Positions 1 through 11,233 of a stretch of 64,000 nucleotides of DNA are shown piece after piece (the stretch's first letter is position 1; the number at the start of each line of letters is the position of its first letter). A program made the translations under genes and the position numbers. Under the pieces are notes generated by a model that worked only from the letters and a program-made list of their open reading frames with translations, did not search any database and was not told where the DNA came from. This stretch comes from Channallabes apus (taxonomy: Eukaryota; Chordata; Actinopteri; Siluriformes; Clariidae), in contig CM060107.1 in the NCBI GenBank assembly GCA_030522415.1, positions 54,758,104-54,822,103 on the forward strand, read 5' to 3'.

Positions 1-230
1 GGTCACCAGACATAGCTGTACTTCAAAATAATATTATTCAAGTAAAAGTAAAAAGTAGTCATCCAAAATATTACTCAAGTAAGAGTAAAAAAGTATTCAG
101 TGAAAATACTACTCAAGTACGGAGTAACTGTTTCAATCATAATGTCAGAATTTATTTATTTTTTTAACAAAATGATTAAATAATGTAGAAATTCTGACAT
201 TTCCAAATAATAAAATAAATGAAATAAAAT

Positions 231-786
231 TGTCACACCTGAGCCACCTCAGCCCTGGGGATTAAGATCTGGCTCACTGGATTACTGAGCCGCCGCTTTG
301 TCTCCCCCTAGTGTGTCTGTGTGTGTATTGTTCACCATTAATTTTGTTTAGCACCAAGTCAAGTTCACATGTGTCTACCCTATGTGTCTCACTATTTATT
401 CCAGTCGAAGCCATACCACTTCCTCTGTTCACTGTTGTGCACCCTCATGTTTGTCGCTCTGACTGTGTGTGTTTGTGCTTATTCCCCACCCAGGACTGAT
501 AGGTGTCTGCAGGCGAGGCTCTTTGTGTGGAAGGCCTGCTCCAAGGTCAAGGTTGGGCTGAAGGAATAGCAGCTCCCATTTCGTCTCAAGGTTGCAGACG
601 ATTATTGTTTGTTTGTTTTCTTTTATTTATGATAGCCCGCCTGCAGACACCGCATGGCGAAGTAACCAGCGTGTGGTGTTTTCTTTCGTTTCTTTTCTGT
701 ATTTTTTGGACATGTGACCATTAATAAAATATTGTACTTATTCACCCTGCATCTGCATTCGCCTCTTCAGTATGCAAGACGTGACA
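231..786 (+). repeat. 5' LTR of Gypsy copy 1
   Basis: The LTR starts TGTCA and ends TGACA, a perfect 5-bp inverted terminus. It includes an AATAAA signal near 723. It aligns with 21185-21709, which lacks about the first 45 bases. The exact 3' boundary is inferred from the shared TGACA. A clear primer-binding site was not recognised after it. Confidence 0.7.
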
Positions 787-1640
787 CATGAACAGACCCT
801 ACAGATTGCAGCAGGAACACCCCTCCCTGAGGACGACCCCCCGATGCTGGATTACATCCGACGACAACAGAGGCAGATTGACGGCCTGGCGAGAGCTGTA
901 AATGACTTGGCGCACAGCGTTCGTGACCTCGCTACAGGTCAGTCGTCCCTTTCGTCTCCTCGGCGGCGCTCCGCACGCTCACCACCTCGGGCCACCCCTC
1001 CGGAAAGATATGCTGGAGACCCGAAGGAGTGCAAGAAGTTCCTCCTGGCCTGCGAACTTTACCTGATGGATTATCCTGAATTGCCGGATAGAAAGAAGAT
1101 GAGTTTCGTCACTCAACAACTGATCAGGCCAGCAATGGACTGGGCTACAGCCATGTGGAGCGCAGGTGGAAGCATCACGTCCAGCTACGAGCAGTTCATC
1201 CAAGCATTTCGCGTGGTGTTCAACCACTCAGATCATGGTAAGATAGGGGAACAACAATTGCTGAGGTTGAAACAAGGACAGTTAAGAATCCTTGCTGCGG
1301 AGAGCGGCTGGTGCAGGAAAAGGGATTTATCCCTCGATGGCGGTATTGAACTGCTGATCAAGCTGGACCAGCACCTCCGCGGCTAACGAAGGGACCCCCC
1401 CCCCTCCAAAGGAGTAGGGGGAAGGTCCGACTTTCAACAATGAGACAGCCTCAGCAAAACCCCCGTCGAGCCGCGCAAAGGGAACCCGCCAGAACCTATG
1501 GACGTGGGCACATTGTGCCATTCAGCCCAGGAGAGGCGTCGAAGAATCTCATCTGGGTTATGTTTGTACTGCGGGGGGGGCACAAATCAAATTCGCAACT
1601 GCCCACTGATCCAAGTAACATCACACATACCACCTCGCAC
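772..1640 (+). pseudogene. Gypsy gag relic
   Basis: An open frame at 772-1386 encodes a Gypsy-type gag: a short coiled region, then a capsid-like segment starting at the motif PPERYAGDPKECKKFL. The last stretch (SLDGGIELLIKLDQHLRG) matches the gag of the copy at 21.7 kb. The frame stops at 1384-1386 and continues shifted to a degenerate zinc knuckle near 1560-1610 (LCLYCGGG..., CPL), where the expected histidine is Asn. Non-functional. Confidence 0.75.
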
Positions 1641-1734
1641 ACATCACGATTTTTGTCTGCGTGCCTCACTGTCTTATAATAATCGTGAAATTATATATAT
1701 ATATGTTGAACTTCTTTCAGTGCCCCTACGGTTA

Positions 1735-3365
1735 ACTTTCCCCGGTCATACCGAGGAACAAATTTTGTTTGTGATTTCTTGGCTGGATCAGTCCATCGTG
1801 CTAGGTCTGCCATGGCTCAGTTCCCATAATCCCAATTTTGATTGGGCAGGTTCACGCATCACATCCTGGGCCCCGAGATGCGCTAAATTCTGTACACCAT
1901 TGGCATTGGTAGTCCAAACTACTACAATTTAGAGCCCAAGCACCCAAGTATCCACCATGGTGCCATCAGAGTACAAAAAAATGGGGCTATGGAGGAATTT
2001 GTGAGTGAGGCTCTCAGTGAGGGACTCATCAACAGGTCCGCGTCACCCGCGTCGGCAGGTTTCTTTTTTATCGAAAAAAATGGTGGGGGCATACATCCAT
2101 GTATTGATTATCGAGGGCTCAATGCATTCATTCATTCATTCATTCATCTTCTATACCGCTTAATCCTGTGTTCAGGGTCGCGGGGGACCTGGAGCCTATC
2201 CCAGGAGACTTCGGGCACTAGGCGGGGTACACCCTGGACAGGGTGCCAATCTATCGCAGGGCACACACACATACACACACTCGCACACCCAATCATACAC
2301 TACGGGCAATTTGGGAACGCCAATTAGCCTAACCTGCATATCTTTGGACTGTGGGAGGAAACCGGAGTACCCGGAGGAAACCCACCAAGCACGGGGAGAA
2401 CATGCAAACTCCATGCACACAGAGACGGGAATCGAGCCTGGCCGGGGAATCGAACCCAGACCCTGGAGGTGCAAGGCGGGCTCAATGCAATCACAATAAA
2501 ATACAAGCACCCACTGACACTGGTACCGGCCGCTATCGACCAGCTCCGTGGAGCATCCATCTTTACCCAACTCGACCTCCGCAGCGCATATAACCTCATT
2601 CGTGTTGGCAAGGGCGATGAATGGAAGACTGCGTTTAGCATGACATCAGGTTATTACCAATATAACGTGATGACTTATGGACTGGTAAATGCACCTGCGG
2701 TGTTTCAGGGGTTCATGAATGACGTGTTCTGGCATATGTTAAACCGTTTTGTTATAGCATACTTAGATGATATCCTAGTATACTCATTGTCATATGCCGA
2801 GCACGTCCGTCATGTAACCGCTGTCCTTCTTCAACTGCGCGAACATGAGCTCTAAGTGAAGGCGGAGAAATGTGAATTTCACAAGAGAGAGATCGCATTT
2901 CTCGGCTTTCGCATAGGACCACGGGGGGTCGAAATGGACGCAGCCAAGGTAACGGCGGTGCAACAATGGCCGGAACCCAAGTCAGTCAAGGCGCTACAGA
3001 GCTTCCTTGGGTTCGCCAACTTCTATCAGCACTTTATTCTGGGTTTCAGCACGATGGCAGCACCGCTCACTGGGTTGTTAAAGGGAAAACCGCAACGACT
3101 ATGTGCATTTTCGCCGGAAGCGCGCACGGCATTCCAGTGACTCAAACAAGCTTTTACCTCTGCGCCTATATTAATACTACCTGATCCAGAGAAGCCCTTT
3201 CAGGTTGAGGTAGATGCGTCGGAGGTGGGACTTGGAGCAGTGCCGTCACAGTGCCACGGCCACCCAGAGAAACTCTACCCCTGTGCCTTCTTTTCGCGGA
3301 AACTGACACCTGCCGAGCGCAATTATGATATCGGAAATCACAAACTGCTAGCAGTAAAAGCGGTG
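1735..3365 (+). pseudogene. Gypsy protease/reverse transcriptase/RNase H relic
   Basis: Near 1795-1850 the frame reads VLGLPWLSSHNPNFDW, the usual Gypsy protease-RT linker. RT begins near 2000 (CIDYRGLNA), is cut by the SINE at 2127-2477, and resumes with [10 protein letters not shown] and the catalytic YLDD box near 2760-2775. A stop at 2853-2855 precedes VKAEKCEFH, and a further in-frame stop lies near 3138. RNase H begins near 3205 ([11 protein letters not shown]) and runs to LLAVKAVF near 3365. Confidence 0.85.
2127..2477 (-). mobile_element. Mermaid-type SINE inside Gypsy RT, with 12-bp target duplication
   Basis: The insert is flanked by GGGCTCAATGCA at 2115-2126 and 2478-2489, a perfect 12-bp duplication of the RT coding sequence. 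Read on the minus strand it is a SINE that lacks the first ~30 bases of the tRNA-like head and ends in an (ATGA)n tail. Removing it restores the RT reading across the junction. This dates it after the Gypsy insertion. Confidence 0.9.
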
Positions 3366-4735
3366 TTTCGCTACTACGGTATCCCGTAGGACATTGTTTC
3401 TGATCGTGGTCCCCAATTTATCGCCAGAGTCTGGAAAGCTTTCTACCAGAAATTGAGGACCACCGTTAGCCTAATGTCGGGCTATCACCCCGAGTCGAAT
3501 GGACAGGCAGAGCAGACTGTCCAAGACCTCGGGAGATACCTCCGCGCATATTGTAGTAGTCGGCAGCATGAATGGGCAGACTGTTTAATATGGGCAGATG
3601 TGAAGTAGCACTTCAATAATCATATATTGAAGGAAAACAGACTTATTTTTTGTTGATTCTGCTTAGAAACACTCAAATGAAAGGTGCACATTTCACGTTG
3701 ATTGTAATAAGTTGGACTAACAATGTTTGTAGGCTTTTATCTGTTTCTTTGTCCTAGTGGGAGGGGCCGTGAACAGGAAGTCAACTATACATCCTCCTAA
3801 AGGGGTGGAGCTGATTTATTATGGATGTTTAGGCTTAAAATTCATCAGTGCGTAAATATTGGATGATCATCAATTACTAAAGGTGAAGGTTGTTTAAAAT
3901 ACTTTCTGTAAATTAATAAATTTACTGTACTATGTAAAAGGCTCATTTAGTAACTAATGAAGGGTTACCATTAGCCAATTTGAAAATGAAGGCGGAGTTT
4001 GAAGGTATGGAGAGAACAAAGAACTGTTTGAGAGGGAGAGTGGGGCTGTGGGTGTGGACCAGTAGCCAACCGACTCTGATGTTTTGTTACATGTTAACTT
4101 AAAATATAAATGGTTTCTTTTGTAAATTTTTTTTTTCCTTTTTCTTCTTATTGGGATACCTGTATTCAATGGACATGGGTATTTGTAAACCTTTTGGAAA
4201 ACCTGTGGCCCAGTAAAATGTTTTTTCTTTGACATTGTTAAAGTCTTTGCCATTTTTTCTTCACAGCCGTGGCCTTGTATTGACCATCCACTACATTGTA
4301 TCGACCATCCACTATATGCACAAAACTCACTAAAGCACTCCTCGACCGGCTTAACACCGTTTCAATGTGTGCTCGGGCCCCAACCACCGCTCTGTCCCTA
4401 GGATGCCACTACCACCGATATCCCCATGGTGGATCAGTGGTTTAAAAAAGCGGAAAAAGTATGGGAGAATGCGCACACCAAAATCTCCCAAGCAGTTCAC
4501 CAGTTAAAAAAATTTGCTGATAGGTAGGCGATCGACGAAGGATCTTTCCCTTAACCTTCCCTGTCGCAAGCTCTCTCCGAAATACATCGTTCCCTTTCCT
4601 ATTATTGCACAAATTAACTCTGTCTCTTTTAAGTTACAGCTTCCCACTCATATGCGTGTTAACCCTGTCTTTCATGTATCCCTTCTCAGGCCAGTAATAT
4701 GGGACGTAAATTTTCTAATCTCACTTTTTTCATAA
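3366..4735 (+). pseudogene. Gypsy integrase relic, interrupted
   Basis: Integrase core motifs [11 protein letters not shown] and [11 protein letters not shown] lie at about 3390-3520. The frame contains a stop (YYGIP then TAG) at about 3387. After [10 protein letters not shown] (to ~3597) a ~0.7 kb insertion occurs. Integrase then resumes near 4313 with [17 protein letters not shown] and ends with a GPY/F-like module (PKYIVPFPI) and FHVSLLRPV near 4570-4700. The N-terminal zinc domain and the first catalytic Asp are missing by deletion. No chromodomain is seen. Confidence 0.8.
3598..4312. mobile_element. Unidentified ~0.7 kb insertion in Gypsy integrase (possible solo LTR)
   Basis: Integrase coding sequence ends at about 3597 and resumes at about 4313, so this block is inserted. 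It has no coding similarity I recognise. It begins TGTGAAGTAG, has an A+T-rich interior with AATAAA near 3915, and ends with a ~21-bp tandem duplication (TTGTATYGACCATCCACTA, 4275-4315). A solo LTR of another element would fit, but no clean target duplication was found. Confidence 0.45.
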
Positions 4736-5489
4736 CATAATGCTTTTTGAAATAAATACCTACTGTAGATAACATATCTATGTTTGAACAGTGTAAACTA
4801 TTTCCAGTGTAAGATATACTGTATATTCAATTATCCTGCAAATGGCTCAGCAGATAAAAAAATAACATTAGAATTTTTTCAAGAGGTCTCACTTAACCAT
4901 AAGCTGTATTCAGTAGAACAAAAGAAACTTATATTTTTAGCCTCTAGCTTATTTGCTAATTGTATATGTTGACATTGCAGCATAAAAAAAACTAAACTAA
5001 ACTAACCAGAACATGTTTTCTTCACTGTCTACCACCGCTGAAAATATGACTACAAATATGACTGTGGTTATTGTTATTGTGGCTGATTGGTCAAACGGAG
5101 TCATGTGATTATTGTTGCTACATCTGATTGGTAAAATTATTACCTACCACAGTCAAGTGGTAGATACACCGGCTGTATTTCTCTGACAAAAATAAAGAAT
5201 ATGTAATGTGTAGAATAAATGGTTAGAAAAGTAACGAGCCGAGTGTAGCCGAATGTAGCGGAGTGAGAGTAGCGTTTCTTCTTCACAAATCTACTCAAGT
5301 AAAAGTAAAAAGTAGAGTGCGGTAAAACTACTCATAGAAGTCAATTTTTTTCATGAGGTTACTCAAGTAAATGTAACGGAGTAAATGTAACTTGTTATTA
5401 CCCACCTCTGCTGACCAAACATTTAAAAACATAAGTTACAGAAACACTAGTTAAGTCAATATAAAATGTGTATGCATATGTGGTACATT

Positions 5490-6339
5490 TCAGATACTTG
5501 TCTCTAGTCTGAGGCTCTGAGAGTAAAATCTGGACATTCCCATCTGTGGAAACAGAAATGAAATTGTAAGTGAGTAAAACCCTTGAAATCAGACATTTAT
5601 GTAAATAATCAGAAATGTGTGTACAGTATCATCACCAAGACTCTGACAAAGTGAATGTGAAAAACTCTAAACTGTGCAGAGCTTTGGGGCTCAAGAATGA
5701 AGACATCTTGATATCACTCTCTTACAGATCGAGTAAAGACGTCCCTCATTATGTTTCTCCAACATGAACACCTCCTCTTACCATGTTGAGGGATTTTGTT
5801 GAATTTTTCATTACAGACTTTCTTCAATCTTTTTTTCAGATCTAAGAGAGAATTCCTCACTCCATCAAATGAGAGATGTGGAAGGACACTGATGCTGGAT
5901 GAGTCGTCACATCCAGGAGAGAGACAGAGAGACAGGAGACACTACAGGGAGAAAATAAAAAGGAAGAAGAGAGGAACAATCTTATTGGATCTTATTATCT
6001 AAAATTACTCCAAATACAAACTGGTGCTGCCACATTGGGGCATTTTTGTTGCCTTAATAAGAGGTGTTGTAGAGAGAGTGTGTGTGTAGGTCAGACAGTG
6101 TGTGTTACCTGGAGGAACTGGATGTTATCGTGTGTGTGTGAAAGCTGCTCCAGCTCAGTGAGTCTCCTCTGAAGATCAGCAATCTCCTGCTCCAGTTGCT
6201 CCAGGAGTTGTTCAGCTCGACTCAGTTCAGTCTTCTCCTGATCTCTGATCAGCTCCGTCACCTCCGAGCGCTTTTTCTCCATGGAGCTGATCAGCTCAGT
6301 AAAGATCATCTCACTGTCCTCCACTGCTGTCTGTGCACT
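5490..6339 (-). pseudogene. finTRIM-type TRIM gene relic (coiled-coil and linker exons only)
   Basis: Three exon remnants in minus-strand order match the downstream intact TRIM genes. The first (6109-6339, 231 nt) encodes the long coiled-coil exon, starting SAQTAVEDSEMIFTELI and ending DNIQFLQ, with AG acceptor and GT donor. The second (about 5781-5905) encodes SSSISVLPHLSFDGV and a lysine-rich linker. The third (about 5491-5547) encodes LLSEPQTRDKYLK. No RING/B-box exon is found upstream and no B30.2 exon downstream, where the transposon stack begins. The coiled-coil exon is longer than in the two intact neighbours (77 versus 27 residues), so this preserves the ancestral form. Some splice sites survive, so a rare transcript cannot be excluded. 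Confidence 0.8.
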
Positions 6340-6604
6340 CTAATTCTAATAATAATCGATCAGACTTATATTAAGTGTTGACAGTGACAGCACACACGAC
6401 AGGCAGAAGTGAGTGCTGTCAAAACATTGGAGCAGCATGAGGTACAGTTTTACACATACAAAACATACATTTTATTATAAACATGTATGCAGCACTTAAC
6501 ACTTTGGAATAAATTTTCATATCTTCAAAACAATTGAATGTAAAGCTTTAGCACTGAACTCTATTTGAATCCAGATTTCATATTTTTAAAACCACTGAAT
6601 TGTG

Positions 6605-6835
6605 ATTTCAGCAGCACAGTGGCTTAGTGGTTAGCATTGTCGTCTTGCACCTCCAGGGTTCGTGTTCGATCTCCACCTTGGGTCTGAGTGAATGGAGTTT
6701 GCAAGTGCTTCCCATGCTTGGTTAGTTTCCTCTGGGTACTCCCACTGTCTAAAGACATGCAGATGTTGCATTCCCAAATTGCCTGTAGTGTGTGTGTGTG
6801 TGTGTGCGTGTGTCCGGCACTGGATTGGCACCTCA
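6605..6835 (+). mobile_element. Degraded Mermaid-type SINE fragment
   Basis: The region keeps the recognisable order of a tRNA-like head (GTGGCTTAGTGGTTAGCA, then GTTCGATCTCC), TGGAGTTTGCA, a CTAAAGACATGCAGA block and GGATTGGCACC. It is diverged and lacks the (ATGA)n tail. A (GT)n tract sits in its middle. Confidence 0.8.
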
Positions 6836-6844
6836 TCTGTAAAA

Positions 6845-7949
6845 AAATGTTTGGAATCATGTATGATTTTCGTTCCACTTCTCACGTGTACACCACTTTG
6901 TATTCGTCTTTCACGTGGAATTCCAATAAAATTGATTCATGTTTGTGGCTGTAATGTGACAAAGTTCAAAAGTTCAAGGGGGCTGAATACTTTTGCAAGC
7001 CACTGTATATAAAATACTTAATTTTATTTTGTTTCTCTGTTTTTTATTACTTTACTAAACAAAGTTACCTTCCATCTCTGGAAATATGTTTTTTGCCAAA
7101 AGCACACTGGGAGTTCATCATAAAGCAGATGGTTCCAGCTTCTCTGGAAGCCTCAGGAACCTTGCAGGGTTGGCCTTTGCCTACTGAAGCTGGCACAATC
7201 TCAGACGCCTCAGGATGGGTAGAAAGATAAAGAAAGTTAAAGATGGAGAGAATTAGCGTAGTTGCCATTCAGGATAGATGTACTGGAGTATACGATTATG
7301 GGATGAGTTACGTGTATGCCAGATTAAAGAGATGATCGTAAAAGATCATAACATTATAAACAAAATGATGAAATGAAATTGCTGTACAACAATCAATTTT
7401 TAATATATAGACCTTTATTCTTCAAAAATGGCAGGGTATAAAGTCTAAAAGCCACCTGCAGTAATCTGGGGTCACTTGCTCCATCCTTGCATGAATAATG
7501 CTTCCTGAAATCATGTACAGAAGGTAATTTCTTTTTCACTACTGTCTACTTTACCATTTCAAACAGTTTTCTACTTGGTTTAGATCTGAAGATCTGCCTC
7601 CAGAACCTGAATACCAGATTTCACTATGTGGCAAGGAGTCATAACTCATGGCAAACTTCTATTTTTGTGCTAAGTGAGAACTAATACATGGCATATGTTG
7701 TATTAATATTAGGACAACCATTGTACAATTTCTGAAGATCACAATTTAAACATTATAAATATAATTAGTATTAATTGATCAAGAAAAATGATGGTTATTT
7801 TATGTTTCTCAGGTCTTTCTGATGAACCAGATGTACATGTGAATGTAAGCTTAACAGAAATATAATGATTTTTATAGATTTGACTCAGTTTCTATGTGGA
7901 AATAAAAGATAATGAATAAAGACAGTTTCAGTTTCACATTCTTAGAAAG
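6845..7949. other. Intergenic, no feature recognised
   Basis: A+T-rich sequence between a SINE fragment and the retroviral insertion. A short minus-strand open frame (7065-7268) has no motif I recognise. The last four bases (ACAT, 7950-7953) are the retroviral target duplication. Confidence 0.5.
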
Positions 7950-7953
7950 ACAT

Positions 7954-8381
7954 TGTAATGGAAAAATCATATTTTAATTATGTATTAATTCTGATCCTTG
8001 CAGTAAGTGTGTAACGTAGACGTTAGAAGTTTGAACTTGTTTGTCGAGGCTTAGAGACACAAGGCCGAGAACAGAATAGAAACAACCTGATTGTAGTTGT
8101 CCCTGAATAAATGATAAGGTATGGACATCTAGTCTGGGGCAGATAAAGAGTCATGAGTTTGAATGTAGGAACTTCACGTACGGGGCGTTGATTATGTTAG
8201 CAGAGATGTTTGTGTATAAAATAGGTCAGCTAGAGAAAGAGATCACCTTTCTCTATGCTGCAACTGTTTGCTGTATGAGACTGGTCCTTCTGCAGAAGTT
8301 TAAAATAAAACCTTTGTTACTTTGCTCTTACCCAGTGTATGAATTACTTGTCTTTATATTGGTTTCAGAATTTCCACCACA
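7954..8381 (+). repeat. 5' LTR of the endogenous retrovirus
   Basis: Begins TGTAATGG and ends CCACCACA. A TATAAA box lies at 8215-8220 and an AATAAA polyadenylation signal at 8304-8309, the normal U3-R-U5 order. It differs from the 3' LTR only by C/T in GAGACAYAAGG and A/G in GTATGRATTAC. An 85-codon open frame across the LTR is incidental. Confidence 0.95.
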
Positions 8382-9098
8382 ACTTGGCTTTGTCGGCAGT
8401 TCTCCGTGTTTGAGGAAGGCATTGGAGAATCCCGGGGAGGCGTAAGCGCTGACGCCTTGAAGGCTTTTCACTTCATCTCAAACGCTTAATTGGCAATCGA
8501 GCGTGAGAGGACCGGGGATTCACCATGTCACCTCAACACCGGAGTTAAAAGAACTAAAATAGTGTGGTAAGGAAATTTTTTAAGTTGTAAGTCTTTAAGT
8601 TGTAATTGTTAAAGTAAGTTGTAATTGTTAAAGTAAGTTGTAATTGTTAAAGTTAAAGTAAGTTGTAATTGAGTATTAAGTGCACTTTCTCACAGTGGCT
8701 GGGCTAGATTTAAACTTGGATCTATCACACGAGTCTGGGATTCGTGAAAAGTACCCAAAAAAGTGCAAAGGCGCAAAAAAGAGAGAGAGATAGGGTACTG
8801 GTTTCGCCTCGTTTCCGAAAAACTTGGCCCCGCAGCAGACGTGCTCGGTGTGAGGACCTCCGGAGGTAAAAGCAAGTCAGAGTGCAGGGTTGCAAGGTGC
8901 ACACGTAAAAGTCAAGAGGACTTTACGGGAAAAACAGTCAAGGGGACTGTTGAGGTAAATTAAGGTAGAGTGTAAAGTGCACCGGTAAAGTCAAGAGGAC
9001 TTTATGGCAGAGTGCAAACTGCTGCACCGGTAGCAGTCAAGGAGACTGTGAGAGCTCACTGTGAGTTAGTGGCACGCGTAAATTGACAAGTAAAAATC
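8382..9098 (+). promoter_or_regulatory. Retroviral leader (primer-binding and packaging region)
   Basis: Non-coding leader between the 5' LTR and the first gag-like ATG. The primer-binding site should start at about 8382-8386 (TGGCTTTGTCGG); I could not match it to a named tRNA. A 19-bp unit (TAAGTTGTAATTGTTAAAG) repeats at 8580-8671. Four short hairpins with A-A-G-rich five-base loops lie at 8908-8924, 8933-8951, 8986-9004 and 9033-9049, a plausible packaging or dimerisation element. Confidence 0.6.
8908..9049 (+). promoter_or_regulatory. Four repeated covarying hairpins in the retroviral leader
   Basis: Each unit has stem AGTC/GACT closing a loop of AAGAG, AAGGG, AAGAG or AAGGA. Outer pairs differ in a compensating way: AAAGTC with GACTTT (units 1 and 3), ACAGTC with GACTGT (unit 2), GCAGTC with GACTGT (unit 4). 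Pairing, not primary sequence, is kept. This is what a selected RNA structure looks like. Function is inferred from position upstream of gag. Confidence 0.6.
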
Positions 9099-9806
9099 AT
9101 GGGTAACAGCAAAAAAAAAAAAAAAAAAGAAAAAAAAAAGAGAAATGTAGAATTATTAATTACTGAGATTGCTTTTGAGTTGTGGATGTGTGAATCATGT
9201 GTAGATAGATAATTACAATAACAAAAAGAAAAACAAAGTAAACATTAATTGGGTAAGATTTAATATGTGGAAGGCAGAAGCAGAACTTAGAGAAAAATGC
9301 ATACAACATAAAATGCAAGCACAAAACATTGATCCTTTTCAGTGTGTTAAGTTTGTTTCAGATCCCGACCTGGACGGCTGCCCCCCGCGACCCCCAGCTA
9401 TTAGACAGATAGCCCCTTCAGCAGATCCAGTAAGACAACATGGACAAGAGACTTCTCGGCAGGCCCCAGCACAGCCAGCACAGCAAGCACGGCTCTGTCT
9501 CCAATTTCGTCACATACTCGAACCAAGGCTCAGCTGAAAAGAGAAAAGGCTGATCGACAACCACCACCTGATGACAGCGAGGACGAGAGAGAGGAACTCT
9601 TAGGAGCTACAGGAAGTGTTCATCAAGTAATCACTGCTCCAATGATGGAAGTAGCAGGGGCGGATGGCACAGCGATGTTTGTTCACCGACCATGGACAAT
9701 AAAGGACATCGAAAATGCACATGGACAACTCCCAGACCCGAGAGAGGGGGGAGGACAGAAATTCGGTGATGAAATGAGCAGATATATATATTGGGCGTTT
9801 GAGTGA
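9099..9806 (+). pseudogene. Retroviral gag relic
   Basis: The first ATG after the leader starts MGNS, a classical N-myristoylation context for a retroviral matrix protein. It runs straight into a long A-rich tract (9110-9140) and stops by about 9213. A second open stretch (9265-9537) is proline-rich (GCPPRPPAIRQIAP). After a frame change, about 9532-9806 encodes an acidic DDSEDEREE segment and a capsid-like start (MMEVAGADGTAMF, then HRPWTIKDIENA). The remaining capsid and any nucleocapsid are absent. Matrix-to-capsid order supports gag; breaks make it non-functional. Confidence 0.75.
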
Positions 9807-11230
9807 CATGTGGTATGAATGAGAGTGATTGAGAATGAATGTCTTATCTGACATTACATTACAGCCACTGAGAAACAAATGCTGATGAAATGCTGAAAAA
9901 TCATGTGTTAAAGTATAAAAGAACTGTATATATTACAGTACCTACAGTCACAAGACCTGGCTAGGCAGAAAAAATTAAGTTATCAGCATGCGGAACTTTT
10001 TCTTTTCTCTTTTCAAAAGAATTTATGTTTATAATTACTCACTAAAATGTATGGGCAAATGGCAAGCACGATGTAGGTTTAATTAAGGGAAGTGAACTGG
10101 CGGTGATCACCCCAAAGTAAAATTTAGGCCCTACAAACTTCATACTGTATCTACCCGAGTCTTTAACTGAAATAATTCCAGTGTTTAATTCTTTATTTTA
10201 AAGCTGTTGTCATGGTAAACATCAGCAACTTCTTATTGTCCAGCAGAACAAGGTCATAAAGCAAACCGTATAAAAGCTACAATTCACACATACAAGTCAT
10301 ATCTTAGGTCAAATTGTTTTGGGACAAGATAAAACTTTGGATCCAAGTACAGTAGTAGTCCAAAATATTCTAAAACAAATAAGAAAATCGACGCTAAAGT
10401 AGAAATGTAAAAAGTAAAAGTGTTTTATTACAGAAAAGTTATTTTGATCCATACAATCCTCGAGGCCCCAGTGAGCTACACACTCATGGGAAGGGTCTAC
10501 TGGCCCACAGTGCACTTAGTTGAACTCCGGAAGCAAGAACAATCTTTAATTGAATCAAATTTGGCAGTATAAACTACTTTAATGTTGGACATTTCAAATT
10601 ATAAAAGGCCTTTTACAAAAACTGTTGATGAAAAGAATTGTTGCATGATTTCAGACTGGCTGCAGAAAAAAAAACAGAGAGAAAGAGAGAAAAACAATGA
10701 GATCTTTATCTCACTTCTCAGCCAAATCAGATCCTGTAGCAGCAGCATCACCCATGTGTTTATGTCCAGTACCAGAAGCTGAGAAGGCAGGTATAGAATA
10801 AAGATATATAGTGGGCTACAGTAATTTGACATTTCTAGTTCATGAAGTTTCAGTATCTTTTATACAGAGAAGAATCACACTTATTTGCAACAGAGTGGTT
10901 AAAGTACAATACTAAATTATAAATATCAATGTGGAAAGATGTATAGTTCTAACCCTCTAACTCTTTTCTTTCACTGTTAAACAACTTTGTTCCACTAGGA
11001 TTGATCCACAGTAAGCGCCACTACAGAATCCGGATATAAAATGAACGTGGATGGAACAATATTTTGTGATAGAGAAATAGGTGTTAACAGGAGTTTGTCA
11101 TAGTTATAGCACATGAAATTTAAATAGTGTAAATGTAATGCTCAAACTAACAAATTTTATTCTATTTCAGAAAAACAGATGCAGCAGTGAAGGCTGTGGC
11201 CAAACTTCCCCTTCCCTACTGTAGAACCAT
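9807..11230. other. Provirus interior with no recognisable retroviral protein
   Basis: About 1.4 kb between the capsid remnant and the first pol remnant. All frames are broken by stops, and I recognise no protease or reverse-transcriptase motif. It may be unrelated sequence picked up by the defective genome, or pol decayed beyond recognition by eye. Confidence 0.5.
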
Positions 11231-11233
11231 AAC

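Larger units (their letters stand above)
231..4735 (+). mobile_element. Decayed Ty3/Gypsy LTR retrotransposon (copy 1)
   Basis: One LTR (231-786) is followed by gag, protease/RT linker, RT, RNase H and integrase fragments, in Ty3/Gypsy order. Stops, frameshifts and a deletion joining RNase H directly to mid-integrase near 3365-3375 show it is dead. No 3' LTR is visible. It is interrupted by a SINE (2127-2477) and by a ~0.7 kb insertion (about 3598-4312). A related copy lies at 21185-22545. Confidence 0.85.
1..5410. mobile_element. hAT-type non-autonomous DNA transposon, split by a Gypsy insertion
   Basis: Positions 1-140 and about 5200-5410 hold the ACTCAAGTAAAAGT motifs typical of fish non-autonomous hAT elements. 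The right end reads CCCACCTCTG at 5401-5410, the reverse complement of a hAT-like CAGAGGTGGG terminus. The left terminus lies outside the window. The two arms are separated by the Gypsy element at 231-4735, so the hAT copy is older. Family assignment is by motif recognition only; no 8-bp target duplication can be checked. Confidence 0.6.

Noticed and set aside
8188..8445. Protein-coding gene MIMLAEMFVYK...
   Set aside because: The same frame occurs at 13765-14001; both lie inside the retroviral LTRs.
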